A stretch of 64,000 nt of DNA from Chloroflexota bacterium (GTDB taxonomy: Bacteria > Chloroflexota > Anaerolineae > UBA4142 > SHND01). Below are positions 42,363 through 51,748 of this stretch, one piece after another (position 1 is the stretch's first letter; each line of letters starts with the position of its first letter). Both the position numbers and the translations under genes were made by a program. Below the pieces are notes generated by a model. That model was not told the DNA's origin. It saw only the letters and a program-made list of their open reading frames with translations, and searched no databases. Location: assembly GCA_016209205.1 (NCBI GenBank), contig JACQWQ010000026.1:1-64000 (forward strand). Direction: 5' to 3'.

Positions 42363-45300
42363 GTGTCTACCCTATCCCCCATTGACGACGCGGCGCTGCA
42401 CGCTGCGCTCGAAAAATATTTTCAATATCCCGCCTTCCGCCCCGGACAACTTGACGCGCTGCATCACGTTTTGAATGAACGCGACACGCTCGTCGTCATG
42501 CCCACCGGTTCGGGCAAATCGTTGATTTATCAACTCGCCGCGCTCGTGCGCGACGGGACCGCGCTGGTCATTTCGCCGCTCGTCGCGTTGATGAAAGACC
42601 AGGCGGATTCGTTGACGCGGCGCGGCATTGCGGCGACGTACATCAATTCTTCGCTAACCGTCGCGGAGCAAAACAAACGGCTCGACGCGCTCGCGCAGCA
42701 GCGATACAAAATCGTCCTCGTCGCGCCCGAACGTTTGCGCAGCGGCGCATTTCGCGGCGCGTTGAAACGCGCGCCGCTCAGTTTGCTCGCGATTGACGAA
42801 GCGCATTGTTTGTCGCAGTGGGGACACGATTTTCGTCCCGATTATTTGCACATTGCCGAAGCGCGGCGCGATTTCAAACCGCCCGTCACGCTCGCGCTCA
42901 CCGCCACCGCGACACTGCGCGTCCAGGATGACATTATCAAAATGCTCGAATTGCAAAACGCCGAGCGGCTCGTCACTGGCTTTAATCGCCCGAATTTGTA
43001 TCTCGAAGTGCTGTACGCGCCGGATGTCAAAACCAAACTCGCGTTCACGCGCGAAATTTTATCGCATGCCGAAGGGGCGTCCTCCGCGCAAGGCGGAGGA
43101 ATTATCTACGCGGGCACACGGCGGGACACTGAAGAGGTCGCGGATTTTGTGAGGCAAGTTTGTAAATTGCCTGCCGCGCATTATCACGCGGGCGTGGACA
43201 ATGAAACGCGTCACGACGTGCAGGACAAATTTCTCGCGGGCGATTTGCCGCTCGTCGTCGCGACCAACGCGTTCGGCATGGGCATTGACCGTCCCGACGT
43301 GCGCTTTGTGTTGCATTATACGGTGCCCGGCACGCTCGAAGCGTATTATCAAGAAGCAGGACGCGCGGGACGCGACGGCTTGCCCGCGCGCGCGACGTTG
43401 ATCTATTCCCCCAAAGATACCGCGCTGCACGAATCTTTTATCGCCAACGATTCGCCCACTCTCGACCAATTACGCGCGCTGCATCAATACCTGCAAACGC
43501 ACCCGCAGACCAACGCGCTCGCCATCGAACAAAGCATTGGCTTGCGCGAAGTGACCGCGCGCGTGGCGCTCGAACAATTGGAAGCCGCGCGCTTGATTGC
43601 ACGCGAACCGTTTGACGAATTTGGCGCGATGCGCGTCAAGGTTGCGCCGTTGAACGAAGGGTTGCTGCGCCAAATCGCCGCGCAGGTGCAAGCGCGGCAA
43701 CAGCACAAACGCGGCTTGTTGGGAAAAATTGTTTCGTACGCCGAAACCAACGCGTGCCGCCGCCGCGTCATTTTGGACTATTTTGGCGACCACGGCGCGG
43801 CGGATGCGCCGCTGTGCTGTGACAACGACGCGGCGCGCGCGGAACTGAAAACAGAACAAGCGACCGCCCGCGCGGCGGCGACCGAAACGGAACACATTGC
43901 GCTCACGGTGCTCGACGCCGCGCAAGCGTTTCAACGCAAAATCGGTAAGGGGAAACTCGCGGACATTTTGAAAGGATCGCGCGCGAAAGATGTGCAGCCG
44001 TTCGTCAAATCGCCGTTCTATGGCAAACTCGACGCGCTGCGCAAAGCCGAACTCGAGACGTTAATTCAAAAACTATTCGACGACGGCTATTTGAAACAGG
44101 TCGGCAGCGAATATCCGACGCTTGCGCTCACGCCGCGCGGTGAGCACGCGTTGAAAACACGCGCGGCAATTGCCACAAACCTTCGCGCGCCGCAACCCGG
44201 CGCTCTGGCGCGCGCGTACGCCGAACGCGAAGCGGGCGGCACCGTCGCGCTCACTGCGCAATTGTTGGCGCAAGGCGATACGCCCGAACAAATCGCCGCC
44301 ACACGCGGTCTCACGCTGGGCACCATCTATTCGCATCTCGCGCAGTTGATTGCGCAAGGTCACGTGGACGTGAACGCGGTCGTGCCGCAAGCGTTACAAA
44401 ATCAAATTCGCGCGGCGATCGTACAAGTGGGTTCCGCCGGTTACCTCGCGCCCATCAAAGCGCGCCTGCCTGAAGAGATTGATTACAGTGTCATTCGCTG
44501 TGTGGTCGAAGCATGGAAGCGCGAACAAGGCATTACGCCTGCTGTTTCCACACCACTGCCCACCGTTTCCAAGATCGCGCCCTTGAAAGACTTGCCGCTG
44601 GAACCCTTGCGCGAATGGCGGCGCCGCGAAGCGTTGGCGCGCGGCAACCCCGATTATTATTTATTCGGCGACGAAACCCTGCGCCGCCTTGCGACAGGCA
44701 GACCGCAAACGCTCGGCGAATTGCGCAGCTATAACGGGCTGGGCGCGGAGGTCATCGAACAATACGGCAATGAAATTCTGCAAGTAATTCGCGAGTTTGA
44801 TTCCACGCAGACGATTGATTTGATTTTGGAATGTGTAAAAAACATGCCGGGTCAATTGCCGCGCAGCGGCATCGCCAAGGTGTTGGTTGGGTCCGAAGCA
44901 GAGCGCGTCGAAAAATATCAAGCCAGTTCCTTTTATGGACGTCTAGCCGGTCAGAGCCGCATTGATGTGACGCTTCAAGTAGATGTCTTGATCGAGCATG
45001 GATTGCTCAGTCAAAACGACAAGGGCTATTTATTGCCCGCGGCAACGGACGCGCCAAATCAATCTACAGCGCGTCCGTCTGAGGACACCGCGTTGTTTGA
45101 AAAATTACGCACGTGGCGTCGCGAAAAAGCGCGCGTTGATCAAATTGCGCCATACATGATTTTTTCGGATGCGGTGCTGCACGAACTTGCAACGTTGAAA
45201 CCCAAGACACGGCAAGAGCTGTTGAACATTAAAGGCATTGGCTTTAACAAATCGGAAAAATACGGCGCGCAAGTTCTAGCCATCATCGCCCAATCGCCCA

Positions 45301-45959
45301 GTCTCCAATCGCCAGTCACCAGTCATCAGTCATCAGTCATCAGTCATCAGTCATCAGTCGCCAGTTCCCAGTCGCCAGTCCCCACAATTGATGATTTTCT
45401 GGCGCAGCCGCACGCGCGCGTGTTGTCGGGACCCTGGCGCGCCGGTTGGGCGTTGGATTTTCATTCGCGTTTTGACGGCGACGCGCAAAATCGCGGCGTG
45501 ATTGGCGATCTCGTGTTTCGGTACAAATATCGCGACGAACACGGCTTGGCGCGCGATTTGGCGCAGCGGTGGGTGGAATTGTTGCGCGCGCAGGCGGGCT
45601 TGCCGAAATTTGATGCGGTAATTCCCGTGCCGCCTTCGACGCCGCGCGAGTTTGACCCCGTGAGTCATTTGGCGCGCGCGTTGGCAGAAGCATTAGAAAC
45701 CCCCGCGCTGCTGGGCGTGCTGGTGAAAACGCGTGCGACGCAGCCGCAAAAAGAAATGACCGCGCTCGCGCAAAAACAAGCCAACGTGCGCGGCGCGTTC
45801 GCGCTGCGCGGCGATTTGCGCGGCAAGCATATCCTTTTGGTAGACGATTTGTACGATTCGGGTGCGACCTTGCAGGAAGCGGCGCGCGTCTTGCAGCGCG
45901 GCGGCGCTGCGAGCATCGTCGTGCTCACGTTGACCAAGACCATTCATTCTGATCGGTAG
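42363..45959 (+). CDS. recQ: RecQ-family helicase with two HRDC domains and a C-terminal ComF-like phosphoribosyltransferase domain
   Basis: 1198 aa from GTG 42363. Superfamily-2 helicase core: Walker A MPTGSGKS (46-53), DEAH (145-148), motif III LTATAT, QEAGRAGRDG. The RQC zinc site is degenerate (one early Cys, then only CC), but two RQC-like winged-helix repeats (SPFYGKLDALRKAELETLIQ and SSFYGRLAGQSRIDVTLQVD) and an HTH segment (TPEQIAATRGLTLGTIYSHL) follow. HRDC domains lie at about 739-815 and 907-980. A repeat-coded linker (978-1009, HQSSVISHQSSV) joins a ComF/PRTase domain with VDDLYDSGATL (1159-1169). It is followed by dprA, so the ComF part may tie helicase action to DNA uptake and recombination (inference). 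Confidence 0.93.
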   Translation: MSTLSPIDDAALHAALEKYFQYPAFRPGQLDALHHVLNERDTLVVMPTGSGKSLIYQLAALVRDGTALVISPLVALMKDQADSLTRRGIAATYINSSLTVAEQNKRLDALAQQRYKIVLVAPERLRSGAFRGALKRAPLSLLAIDEAHCLSQWGHDFRPDYLHIAEARRDFKPPVTLALTATATLRVQDDIIKMLELQNAERLVTGFNRPNLYLEVLYAPDVKTKLAFTREILSHAEGASSAQGGGIIYAGTRRDTEEVADFVRQVCKLPAAHYHAGVDNETRHDVQDKFLAGDLPLVVATNAFGMGIDRPDVRFVLHYTVPGTLEAYYQEAGRAGRDGLPARATLIYSPKDTALHESFIANDSPTLDQLRALHQYLQTHPQTNALAIEQSIGLREVTARVALEQLEAARLIAREPFDEFGAMRVKVAPLNEGLLRQIAAQVQARQQHKRGLLGKIVSYAETNACRRRVILDYFGDHGAADAPLCCDNDAARAELKTEQATARAAATETEHIALTVLDAAQAFQRKIGKGKLADILKGSRAKDVQPFVKSPFYGKLDALRKAELETLIQKLFDDGYLKQVGSEYPTLALTPRGEHALKTRAAIATNLRAPQPGALARAYAEREAGGTVALTAQLLAQGDTPEQIAATRGLTLGTIYSHLAQLIAQGHVDVNAVVPQALQNQIRAAIVQVGSAGYLAPIKARLPEEIDYSVIRCVVEAWKREQGITPAVSTPLPTVSKIAPLKDLPLEPLREWRRREALARGNPDYYLFGDETLRRLATGRPQTLGELRSYNGLGAEVIEQYGNEILQVIREFDSTQTIDLILECVKNMPGQLPRSGIAKVLVGSEAERVEKYQASSFYGRLAGQSRIDVTLQVDVLIEHGLLSQNDKGYLLPAATDAPNQSTARPSEDTALFEKLRTWRREKARVDQIAPYMIFSDAVLHELATLKPKTRQELLNIKGIGFNKSEKYGAQVLAIIAQSPSLQSPVTSHQSSVISHQSSVASSQSPVPTIDDFLAQPHARVLSGPWRAGWALDFHSRFDGDAQNRGVIGDLVFRYKYRDEHGLARDLAQRWVELLRAQAGLPKFDAVIPVPPSTPREFDPVSHLARALAEALETPALLGVLVKTRATQPQKEMTALAQKQANVRGAFALRGDLRGKHILLVDDLYDSGATLQEAARVLQRGGAASIVVLTLTKTIHSDR
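45300..45385. repeat. cagtcatcagt repeat array in frame inside recQ
   Basis: About ten 9-10 bp units of the cagtnatcagt family code for the linker between HRDC2 and the ComF-like domain, giving SHQSSVISHQSSVISHQSSV. Confidence 0.92.
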
Positions 45960-45961
45960 AG

Positions 45962-46014
45962 AAAGCCATTCCAATAAAAAATTTTCTACGAAAATTTTTT
46001 ATTGGAATGGCTTT
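45962..46014. terminator. 24-bp perfect hairpin between recQ and dprA
   Basis: 45962-45985 and 45991-46014 are exact complements with loop ctacg. The A- and T-rich inner part would terminate transcription in either direction. The dprA start codon is only 6 bp beyond. Confidence 0.85.
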
Positions 46015-46020
46015 GATTTC

Positions 46021-46932
46021 ATGTCCAAAGCACACTGGCTCGCGCTCGCGTCTCTCTCTGGCATCGGCGGCGCGACGGCGCGTAAATTGATTCAACAGTT
46101 TGGCGACATTGAGACGGTGTTTGACGCGACCGACGCGCAGCTGTTGGAAATTCCGCGCATCACCGAAGCGGTGGTAGAACAATTGCGCGCGGTCTCGCTC
46201 GAAAACGTTCAGCAAGAAATCTACGCGCTCACGCAGGACGACATTGATTTGTGGACGTGGGACGACGCGCGTTTCCCAAAACTGCTGCGTGCATTAAGAG
46301 ATGCGCCGGTGGTTTTGTTTGCGCGCGGCGCGTTGAAAAAAGCAGATGAAAACGCGGCGGCGATTGTGGGGACGCGCGAGCCAACTGTAGTGGCGATTTC
46401 AATCGCTCAGACGATAGCGCGAGAATTGGCGCTGCGCGGGTTGACCGTCGTCAGCGGTTTGGCGTTGGGGATTGATACCGCAGCGCATCGCGGGGCATTG
46501 GACGCGGAAGATGGCAGAACGATTGCGGTGTTGGGTTCAGGGATTCGCGTGATTCACCCGCGCGAAAACGCGGAACTGGCGGAACGTATCGCGTCGCGCG
46601 GCGCGGTGCTTTCGGAAGTGATGCCCAACACACCGCCGCGCGGTCCGCAATTGATGGCGCGCGACCGCATCATCAGCGGTCTGAGTCGCGCGGTGATTGT
46701 GGTCGAAGCGAGCGCGCACAGCGGCAGTCTGGACACGGCAGAACGCGCGCGCAAACAAGGACGTTTGGTGTACGCCGTGCCGGGCAGCGCGGGCACCGAA
46801 GGTTTGTTGAAAGGCGGCGCGCGGCGTTTGGACGCGGAGGCGTTGGATTTTGACGCGCTGGCGGAGGCGATTTACGCGCACAAGATGCAGAAGGAAAGGG
46901 ACACGCCGCCACAACAAGGCATGTTGTTTTGA
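46021..46932 (+). CDS. dprA: DNA processing protein DprA
   Basis: 303 aa. It protects incoming single-stranded DNA and loads RecA during transformation. The N-terminal helix-hairpin-helix-like region (GIGGATARKLIQQFG) precedes a Rossmann-like domain: AAIVGTREPTVVAISIAQ, TVVSGLALGIDTAAHRGAL, IAVLGSGIRVIHPREN, LMARDRIISGLSRAVIVVEA, SGSLDTAERARKQGR. The C-terminal winged helix is short or absent. It stands after the RecQ-ComF fusion, which makes a small competence-related neighbourhood, although other com genes are not in the window. Confidence 0.95.
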   Translation: MSKAHWLALASLSGIGGATARKLIQQFGDIETVFDATDAQLLEIPRITEAVVEQLRAVSLENVQQEIYALTQDDIDLWTWDDARFPKLLRALRDAPVVLFARGALKKADENAAAIVGTREPTVVAISIAQTIARELALRGLTVVSGLALGIDTAAHRGALDAEDGRTIAVLGSGIRVIHPRENAELAERIASRGAVLSEVMPNTPPRGPQLMARDRIISGLSRAVIVVEASAHSGSLDTAERARKQGRLVYAVPGSAGTEGLLKGGARRLDAEALDFDALAEAIYAHKMQKERDTPPQQGMLF

Positions 46933-46970
46933 ATATCGAATGAAAAATAACCTTGAGGAGTAACGATGCA

Positions 46971-47225
46971 ATGAGCAAACGAAAAATCCTTGAGCGCGCG
47001 CTTGCGGGATCCAAGAACATTTCTTTCAGTGATATGCTTGCACTTGTGGAAGCATTTGGCTTTCGTTTATCGCGTATCAAGGGCAGCCATCACATTTTTA
47101 CTCATGCGCAAGTGGTGGAACTCGTCAACCTGCAAAATGTGAATGGCAAAGCCAAGCCCTATCAGATCCGACAATTCTTGAAACTTGTAGAGCGTTATAA
47201 TCTACACATGGAGGGTGAGGAATGA
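46971..47225 (+). CDS. hicA: HicA-family toxin
   Basis: 84 aa from ATG 46971, with GAGGAG about 10 bp upstream. It is a double-stranded-RNA-binding-like mRNA interferase; the key His is in IKGSHHIFTH. The neighbouring pattern FSDMLALVEAFGFRLSRIKG and YQIRQFLKLVERYNL fits the HicA (YcfA) family. Its stop overlaps the hicB start by 4 bp. Confidence 0.9.
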   Translation: MSKRKILERALAGSKNISFSDMLALVEAFGFRLSRIKGSHHIFTHAQVVELVNLQNVNGKAKPYQIRQFLKLVERYNLHMEGEE

Positions 47226-47443
47226 AAGATTATCATATCAACATTTTTTACAGCCAAGAGGACGAAGGATACATCGCCGACATTCCTGACTTGGAAGCGT
47301 GCTCGGCGTTTGGGAATACGCCCGAAGAAGCGCTCAGAGAGGTAGAAATTGCCAAACAAGCATGGCTTGAAGCCGCGCGCGCCGAAGGCAAACCGATTCC
47401 CGAGCCGCGTTATCGCCCCGCGATTTATCAATTCGCCACATAG
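47222..47443 (+). CDS. hicB: HicB-family antitoxin
   Basis: 73 aa; the partially degraded RNase H-like fold of HicB is seen in YHINIFYSQEDEGYIADIPD, then LEACSAFGNTPEEALREVE and PEPRYRPAIYQ. No C-terminal DNA-binding domain, as in the short HicB forms. It overlaps the hicA stop by 4 bp. Confidence 0.92.
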   Translation: MKDYHINIFYSQEDEGYIADIPDLEACSAFGNTPEEALREVEIAKQAWLEAARAEGKPIPEPRYRPAIYQFAT

Positions 47444-47466
47444 GTGTGTCCGAGGAGATTTCCTCC

Positions 47467-50277
47467 ATGACTCCTTTACCCCAACTTGTCGCGCCAATCG
47501 GGCGTGCACAAGAATTAAATGATTTGCTCGAGCTCTTTTCAGCCGTTCGCACAACGCGCAAAGGACAAACAGTCTTTCTTTTGGGTGGGGAGGGAATGCA
47601 CCGCAAAGCGACAGCGCGCAAATTTTTGCAAGCGGTGGGGAATGAATCGAATGTGATCACGGCGAGCGTTCAATTCCACGACCGCGAAAAACATCCGCGT
47701 GATTGGGAGAAACTGGTTTCCGAAGACGCGCGCTGGCAGCACCAATACGCGCAGTTCGCGCCGATTGTCGAAAAATATTTTCCCAAAGCGATCAAGATTG
47801 CTGGATTGCCCTGGCTGGCGTTGGCGGTGCAGCTCCTCGCCAAAAGTAAATCACTGCTTGAAGCACTAAAAACGCAGCGTTCGTTCGCGTTGCAAGATGA
47901 CCCATTTGTTTTAAAAGAGTTCATGCGTCATGTTTCGCAGCATTATCACGTCGCGATTTTGCTGGAAGATTTGACGTATGCGGATTCGCCGTGGATAGAT
48001 ATTTTGCGGCGCGTGTTGAACGAGATGCACCGCGACTTGCCGCTGCTTTTGATTGCGACGGTCGAAGCGAATGCGCCTCTGGAAAAAATTGCCAAGGATA
48101 ATTTGTTGGAAAGTCAATGGCTTGTGCAAGATGCGGTCGCGCGCCAAGTGGGGCAAGCGCGTTTCTTTGCGCCATTGACGCTCGACGACATCCACCATCT
48201 TTTTCCAATGCGGATAGATGGCTCGCTCGCGCGCCGTTTGCACGAATGGACGGACGGGATTCCTGAATTGATTCAGGTATTGTGGAACGAGTGGGTGCGG
48301 GAACGCGTGGTCGAGTATTCTCCGACAGGGACGCTCCAAGCGCGCGCGGACACAAAGGAATGGGTGTGGGGCCCTGCCAAAGATATTGCTGAGCAGCAGG
48401 TTGAGCAATTACTGGATGAGGATAGCCCATTCGAGACCGAGCTCGTTTTTTCGATTTTGCAGCTCGGCGCGCTAGAGGGCAGCCCCTTTACCGCAGAGGC
48501 GGTGGCGGAAGCGTGTCAAGGCGATGCGAACGATTTGATTGATTTTTTCGACGACTATTTGGTCGAGTCCGAAACCAATCCGCGCGGCATTTTGAACGAG
48601 GCGGGATGGACAACCGTTTTGCTGGGCGAAACAGAAAAAGAGCTCGCGCTGTATTCCTTTCGTTTTCCGTTCCACGAACATGTTTTCGTCAAATATCCGT
48701 CGGACGCGCAGACACGCGGCAATGCGTTCGCGCTCGTCCGGGCATTGGAAAAAGCGTACTATCCACAAACGCACCTGCACGCGCGCAAACTCGCGCGGCT
48801 CTGGACACTGGCGGGAAATGAACACCGTGCGCGTGAATACAAACGAATGCTTGCGATTTCAAACAACATCGAAATTTTACGCTGGCAGGTTTCTGTTTTG
48901 CATCAGTTCGCGCAAGACAAATTTGATTTGTATCGCCTCTTTCGCTCCCAAATCAACTTGGGTGAGCAGCTATTTGGTCATGTCCAGTACTTGGAAATCG
49001 TTCGACTTTTTCAGCGCGCAGTGAATACCGCAAAACGATTGGAAAATGTACAAGACCAAGCATTGGCGCTTTATTATCTCGGACGGGCATGGTCATATGG
49101 CGGCGAGTTTGCGAATGCGCGACAAGCGTTGGAAACAAGTCGAGCGTTTGCGTTGCGCGCAAACGCTCGTTCCACTCTCGCCGCCACGTTGTACGAACTT
49201 GGCAGCATCGAATCGGACCAAGGCAACTATCCCGCCGCACGAGAGTACTTGGAGCAGGCGCTCGCCCTCGAACGCGAACTGGGCGACAAAGGCGGCATCG
49301 CCTACACCTTGCAGCAATTCGGCGTCATCGAATTTAAGCAAGGCAACTATCCCGCCGCACGCGCGCATTACGAGCAGGGGCTCGCCCTCGAACGCGAATC
49401 GCCGGGCGGTCAAGCGGGCAGCAGTCCGAAAATTGAAAATTATTTGGGCTTTCCTGCAGGGTTGTCGGGCTTGGATTTGACGCGCCGCGCGTTGACACAG
49501 GCACAACGCTTTGGCGCCGAAATTCTCGCGACACAGCAAGTGAGCGCGCTGCGCGTGCAAGACCCGTACCGCGTTTTGGTTTTGGACGACGGCGCCGAGA
49601 TTGTGACCAAAACGGTGCTGATTACGACGGGCGCGTCGTTTCACATTCTCGATTTGCCGGGCGCGGCAGAACTTACGGGTAAAGGGGTGTATTACGGCGC
49701 GGCGTACACCGAAGCCATGTTTTTCAAAGACCGCGATGTTTTTGTCGTCGGCGGCGCGAATTCGGCGGCGCAAAACGCGCTCTTTCTCGCGCGCTATTGT
49801 CGCAAGGTGACGGTGCTCGTACGCAGTGTATTGTCCACGTCGCAATATCTCACCGATGCGCTGTATGCAACGCCGAACGTCCAAGTGCGTCTCGGCACAT
49901 CATTGGTTGCCTTGCACGGTACCGACAAGTTGGAAGCGGTGACGATTCATGACCGCAAGGTGGGACACGACGAAACGATCCCCGGCGCGGCATTGTTTGT
50001 GTTTATCGGACAGCGCCCGCGCAGTGAATTTGCCGAGGGGATGCTGCGCCGCGGGCCCAAAGGACATTTGTTGACGGGTCCCGCGCTGCGCGATGAGAAC
50101 GGCAAGTGGCCCCCCGATTGGAAACTCAAACGCGAACCGATGCTGCTAGAGACGAATATCCCCGGCGTGTTTGCGGCAGGCGATGTCCGTCAAGGCGCGC
50201 GCAATCGCGTGGCGGCAGCGGCAGGCGAAGGCAGCACCGCGATTTCGATGGTGCATGAGTATCTGACGACGGTATAA
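47467..50277 (+). CDS. fusion of a STAND-like ATPase/TPR protein with a truncated thioredoxin-reductase-like domain
   Basis: 936 aa from ATG 47467 (GAGGAG 9 bp upstream). Residues about 10-420 resemble an AAA/STAND ATPase, but the P-loop reads GGEGMHRKAT instead of GxxGxGKT, so ATP binding is doubtful. TPR repeats follow (NYPAAREYLEQALALERELG, NYPAARAHYEQGLALERE). At about residue 643 (nt 49390-49402) the text changes to PGGQAGSSPKIENYLGFPAG, a thioredoxin-reductase-like oxidoreductase that has lost its N-terminal FAD-binding GxGxxG third. The NADPH site VVGGANSAAQNA and the late GVFAAGDVRQGARNR remain; CxxC is absent. The shared ALERE at the joint suggests an illegitimate deletion between two genes. 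The following histidine kinase usually partners the intact oxidoreductase. Confidence 0.85.
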   Translation: MTPLPQLVAPIGRAQELNDLLELFSAVRTTRKGQTVFLLGGEGMHRKATARKFLQAVGNESNVITASVQFHDREKHPRDWEKLVSEDARWQHQYAQFAPIVEKYFPKAIKIAGLPWLALAVQLLAKSKSLLEALKTQRSFALQDDPFVLKEFMRHVSQHYHVAILLEDLTYADSPWIDILRRVLNEMHRDLPLLLIATVEANAPLEKIAKDNLLESQWLVQDAVARQVGQARFFAPLTLDDIHHLFPMRIDGSLARRLHEWTDGIPELIQVLWNEWVRERVVEYSPTGTLQARADTKEWVWGPAKDIAEQQVEQLLDEDSPFETELVFSILQLGALEGSPFTAEAVAEACQGDANDLIDFFDDYLVESETNPRGILNEAGWTTVLLGETEKELALYSFRFPFHEHVFVKYPSDAQTRGNAFALVRALEKAYYPQTHLHARKLARLWTLAGNEHRAREYKRMLAISNNIEILRWQVSVLHQFAQDKFDLYRLFRSQINLGEQLFGHVQYLEIVRLFQRAVNTAKRLENVQDQALALYYLGRAWSYGGEFANARQALETSRAFALRANARSTLAATLYELGSIESDQGNYPAAREYLEQALALERELGDKGGIAYTLQQFGVIEFKQGNYPAARAHYEQGLALERESPGGQAGSSPKIENYLGFPAGLSGLDLTRRALTQAQRFGAEILATQQVSALRVQDPYRVLVLDDGAEIVTKTVLITTGASFHILDLPGAAELTGKGVYYGAAYTEAMFFKDRDVFVVGGANSAAQNALFLARYCRKVTVLVRSVLSTSQYLTDALYATPNVQVRLGTSLVALHGTDKLEAVTIHDRKVGHDETIPGAALFVFIGQRPRSEFAEGMLRRGPKGHLLTGPALRDENGKWPPDWKLKREPMLLETNIPGVFAAGDVRQGARNRVAAAAGEGSTAISMVHEYLTTV

Positions 50278-50288
50278 AGTCACCTAAC

Positions 50289-51680
50289 TTGAACGACTTT
50301 CTCCGCCAAATCCCGCTCTTCTCCGGTCTCGACGATTACGCGTTGGAGCGCCTCGTCGCAATGAGCCGCGAGTTCGAGCTCGCGCCCGGCGACTATTTGA
50401 TTCGTGAAGACGAAATAGGCGATTCGATGTACATCATCGTCGAGGGCATGGTCCAGGTACGCAAAAAATCCGGTGGTGGGGAAGTGGTTCTGGCGGAGCG
50501 CGGCGCGGGTGAGGTCATCGGCGAAATGTCAGTGCTCGATCAAGCGCCGCGCTATGCGTCCGTCATCGCGCTGACAAAATGCCGCATCTTGCAAATAGAT
50601 CAAGAGACGTTCATGGCGCTGATGGATTGGAGTCCGACGGCAGCGCGCGCGATTCTGCGCACGTTCGCACAGCGCATCCGCTCCTCACAGGCAATGCTGC
50701 AGCAGCGCGAAAAAATGGCTTCGCTCGGCACGCTCTCGGCAGGCATCGCGCACGAATTGAACAATCCCGCTGCGGCGGTGAAACGCGGCGCGTCCCAATT
50801 GCGCGCCGATTTACGGCAGGTCGAACAATTGACCGTGCAGCTCGACGGGTTGGACGTGCCGGTGGAACAGCGCAAGGCGTTGACTGCGCTGCGCGCGCAA
50901 ATTGACGAAGGGGCGCGCCGGGCCCAAACGCTTGATGCACTGGCGCGCGCGGACTACGAAAGTGAAATTCAAGATTGGTTGAGCGAACACGCGATTCCTG
51001 AACCGTGGGAAGTTGCGCCGCGTTTGGTGGCGTTGGGTTTTGATCGCGAAAAATTGGAACAACTCGACGCGACGTTTGACGCGCGCACTTTGCCGCTGGT
51101 GATTGAATGGGCGGCGGCGCGCGGCAGCGGAATTGCCTTGTTGGATGAAATTGCCGACAGCGCCGAACGCATTTCCAAAATCGTCAAAGCCGTCAAAGAA
51201 TACTCGTATCTCGATCAAGCGCCGCTGCAAGAAGTGGACGTGCACGAAGGTTTGGAAAACACGCTGACGATTTTGCGCAACAAGTGGAAACAAGGCGTCA
51301 CCATTCAGCGCAACTATCAACGCGATTTGCGCAAGGTGGAGGCGTACGCCAGCGAACTCAATCAAGTGTGGACGAACATCATTGACAACGCGATTGACGC
51401 CATGCAGGGCGAGGGCGAATTGACGTTGTGTACGTACGGCGAACCCGATCACGTCTGCGTCGAGATTTGCGACAATGGGCCCGGCATTCCGCCCGAAATT
51501 CAACCGCGTATCTTTGACGCGTTCTTTACGACGAAACCGGTCGGGCAGGGCACGGGCTTGGGCTTGCACATTTCATACAACGCCATCGTGCTCAAACATC
51601 ACGGGCGCCTTTCCGCCGAATCCACACCGGGGCATACGTGTTTCAAAGTCGCGCTGCCGTTCAGTCAAAGTCAAAAGTAA
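50289..51680 (+). CDS. cyclic-nucleotide-binding-domain histidine kinase
   Basis: 463 aa from TTG 50289, 12 bp after the upstream gene. The N-terminal cNMP-binding fold (about 1-125: IPLFSGLDDYALERLVAMSR, GDSMYIIVEGMVQV, GEVIGEMSVLDQAPRYAS) precedes a histidine kinase core with phospho-His in LSAGIAHELNNPAAAV, the N box WTNIIDNAIDAMQGEG, DNGPGIPP and GTGLGLHIS. No membrane segment, so cytoplasmic. No response regulator is next to it. It is probably co-transcribed with the oxidoreductase-like fusion; in related loci the oxidoreductase and this kinase form a pair, perhaps a redox-sensing one (inference). Confidence 0.92.
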   Translation: MNDFLRQIPLFSGLDDYALERLVAMSREFELAPGDYLIREDEIGDSMYIIVEGMVQVRKKSGGGEVVLAERGAGEVIGEMSVLDQAPRYASVIALTKCRILQIDQETFMALMDWSPTAARAILRTFAQRIRSSQAMLQQREKMASLGTLSAGIAHELNNPAAAVKRGASQLRADLRQVEQLTVQLDGLDVPVEQRKALTALRAQIDEGARRAQTLDALARADYESEIQDWLSEHAIPEPWEVAPRLVALGFDREKLEQLDATFDARTLPLVIEWAAARGSGIALLDEIADSAERISKIVKAVKEYSYLDQAPLQEVDVHEGLENTLTILRNKWKQGVTIQRNYQRDLRKVEAYASELNQVWTNIIDNAIDAMQGEGELTLCTYGEPDHVCVEICDNGPGIPPEIQPRIFDAFFTTKPVGQGTGLGLHISYNAIVLKHHGRLSAESTPGHTCFKVALPFSQSQK

Positions 51681-51681
51681 C

Positions 51682-51732
51682 GAGGACTGAGGACTGAGCG
51701 CCGCTTTTTCGTTTACTCAGTCCTCAGTCCTC
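51682..51732. terminator. hairpin after the histidine kinase
   Basis: gaggactgaggactgag (51682-51698) is exactly complementary to 51716-51732, with loop cgccgctttttcgttta. It is repeat-like and a probable transcription stop. Confidence 0.6.
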
Positions 51733-51748
51733 AGCACTCGTTACTCGC

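Noticed and set aside
47467-49390. Active STAND immune ATPase
   Set aside because: The P-loop is degenerate (GGEGMHRKAT lacks the GKT/S), so I do not claim ATPase-dependent signalling for this protein.
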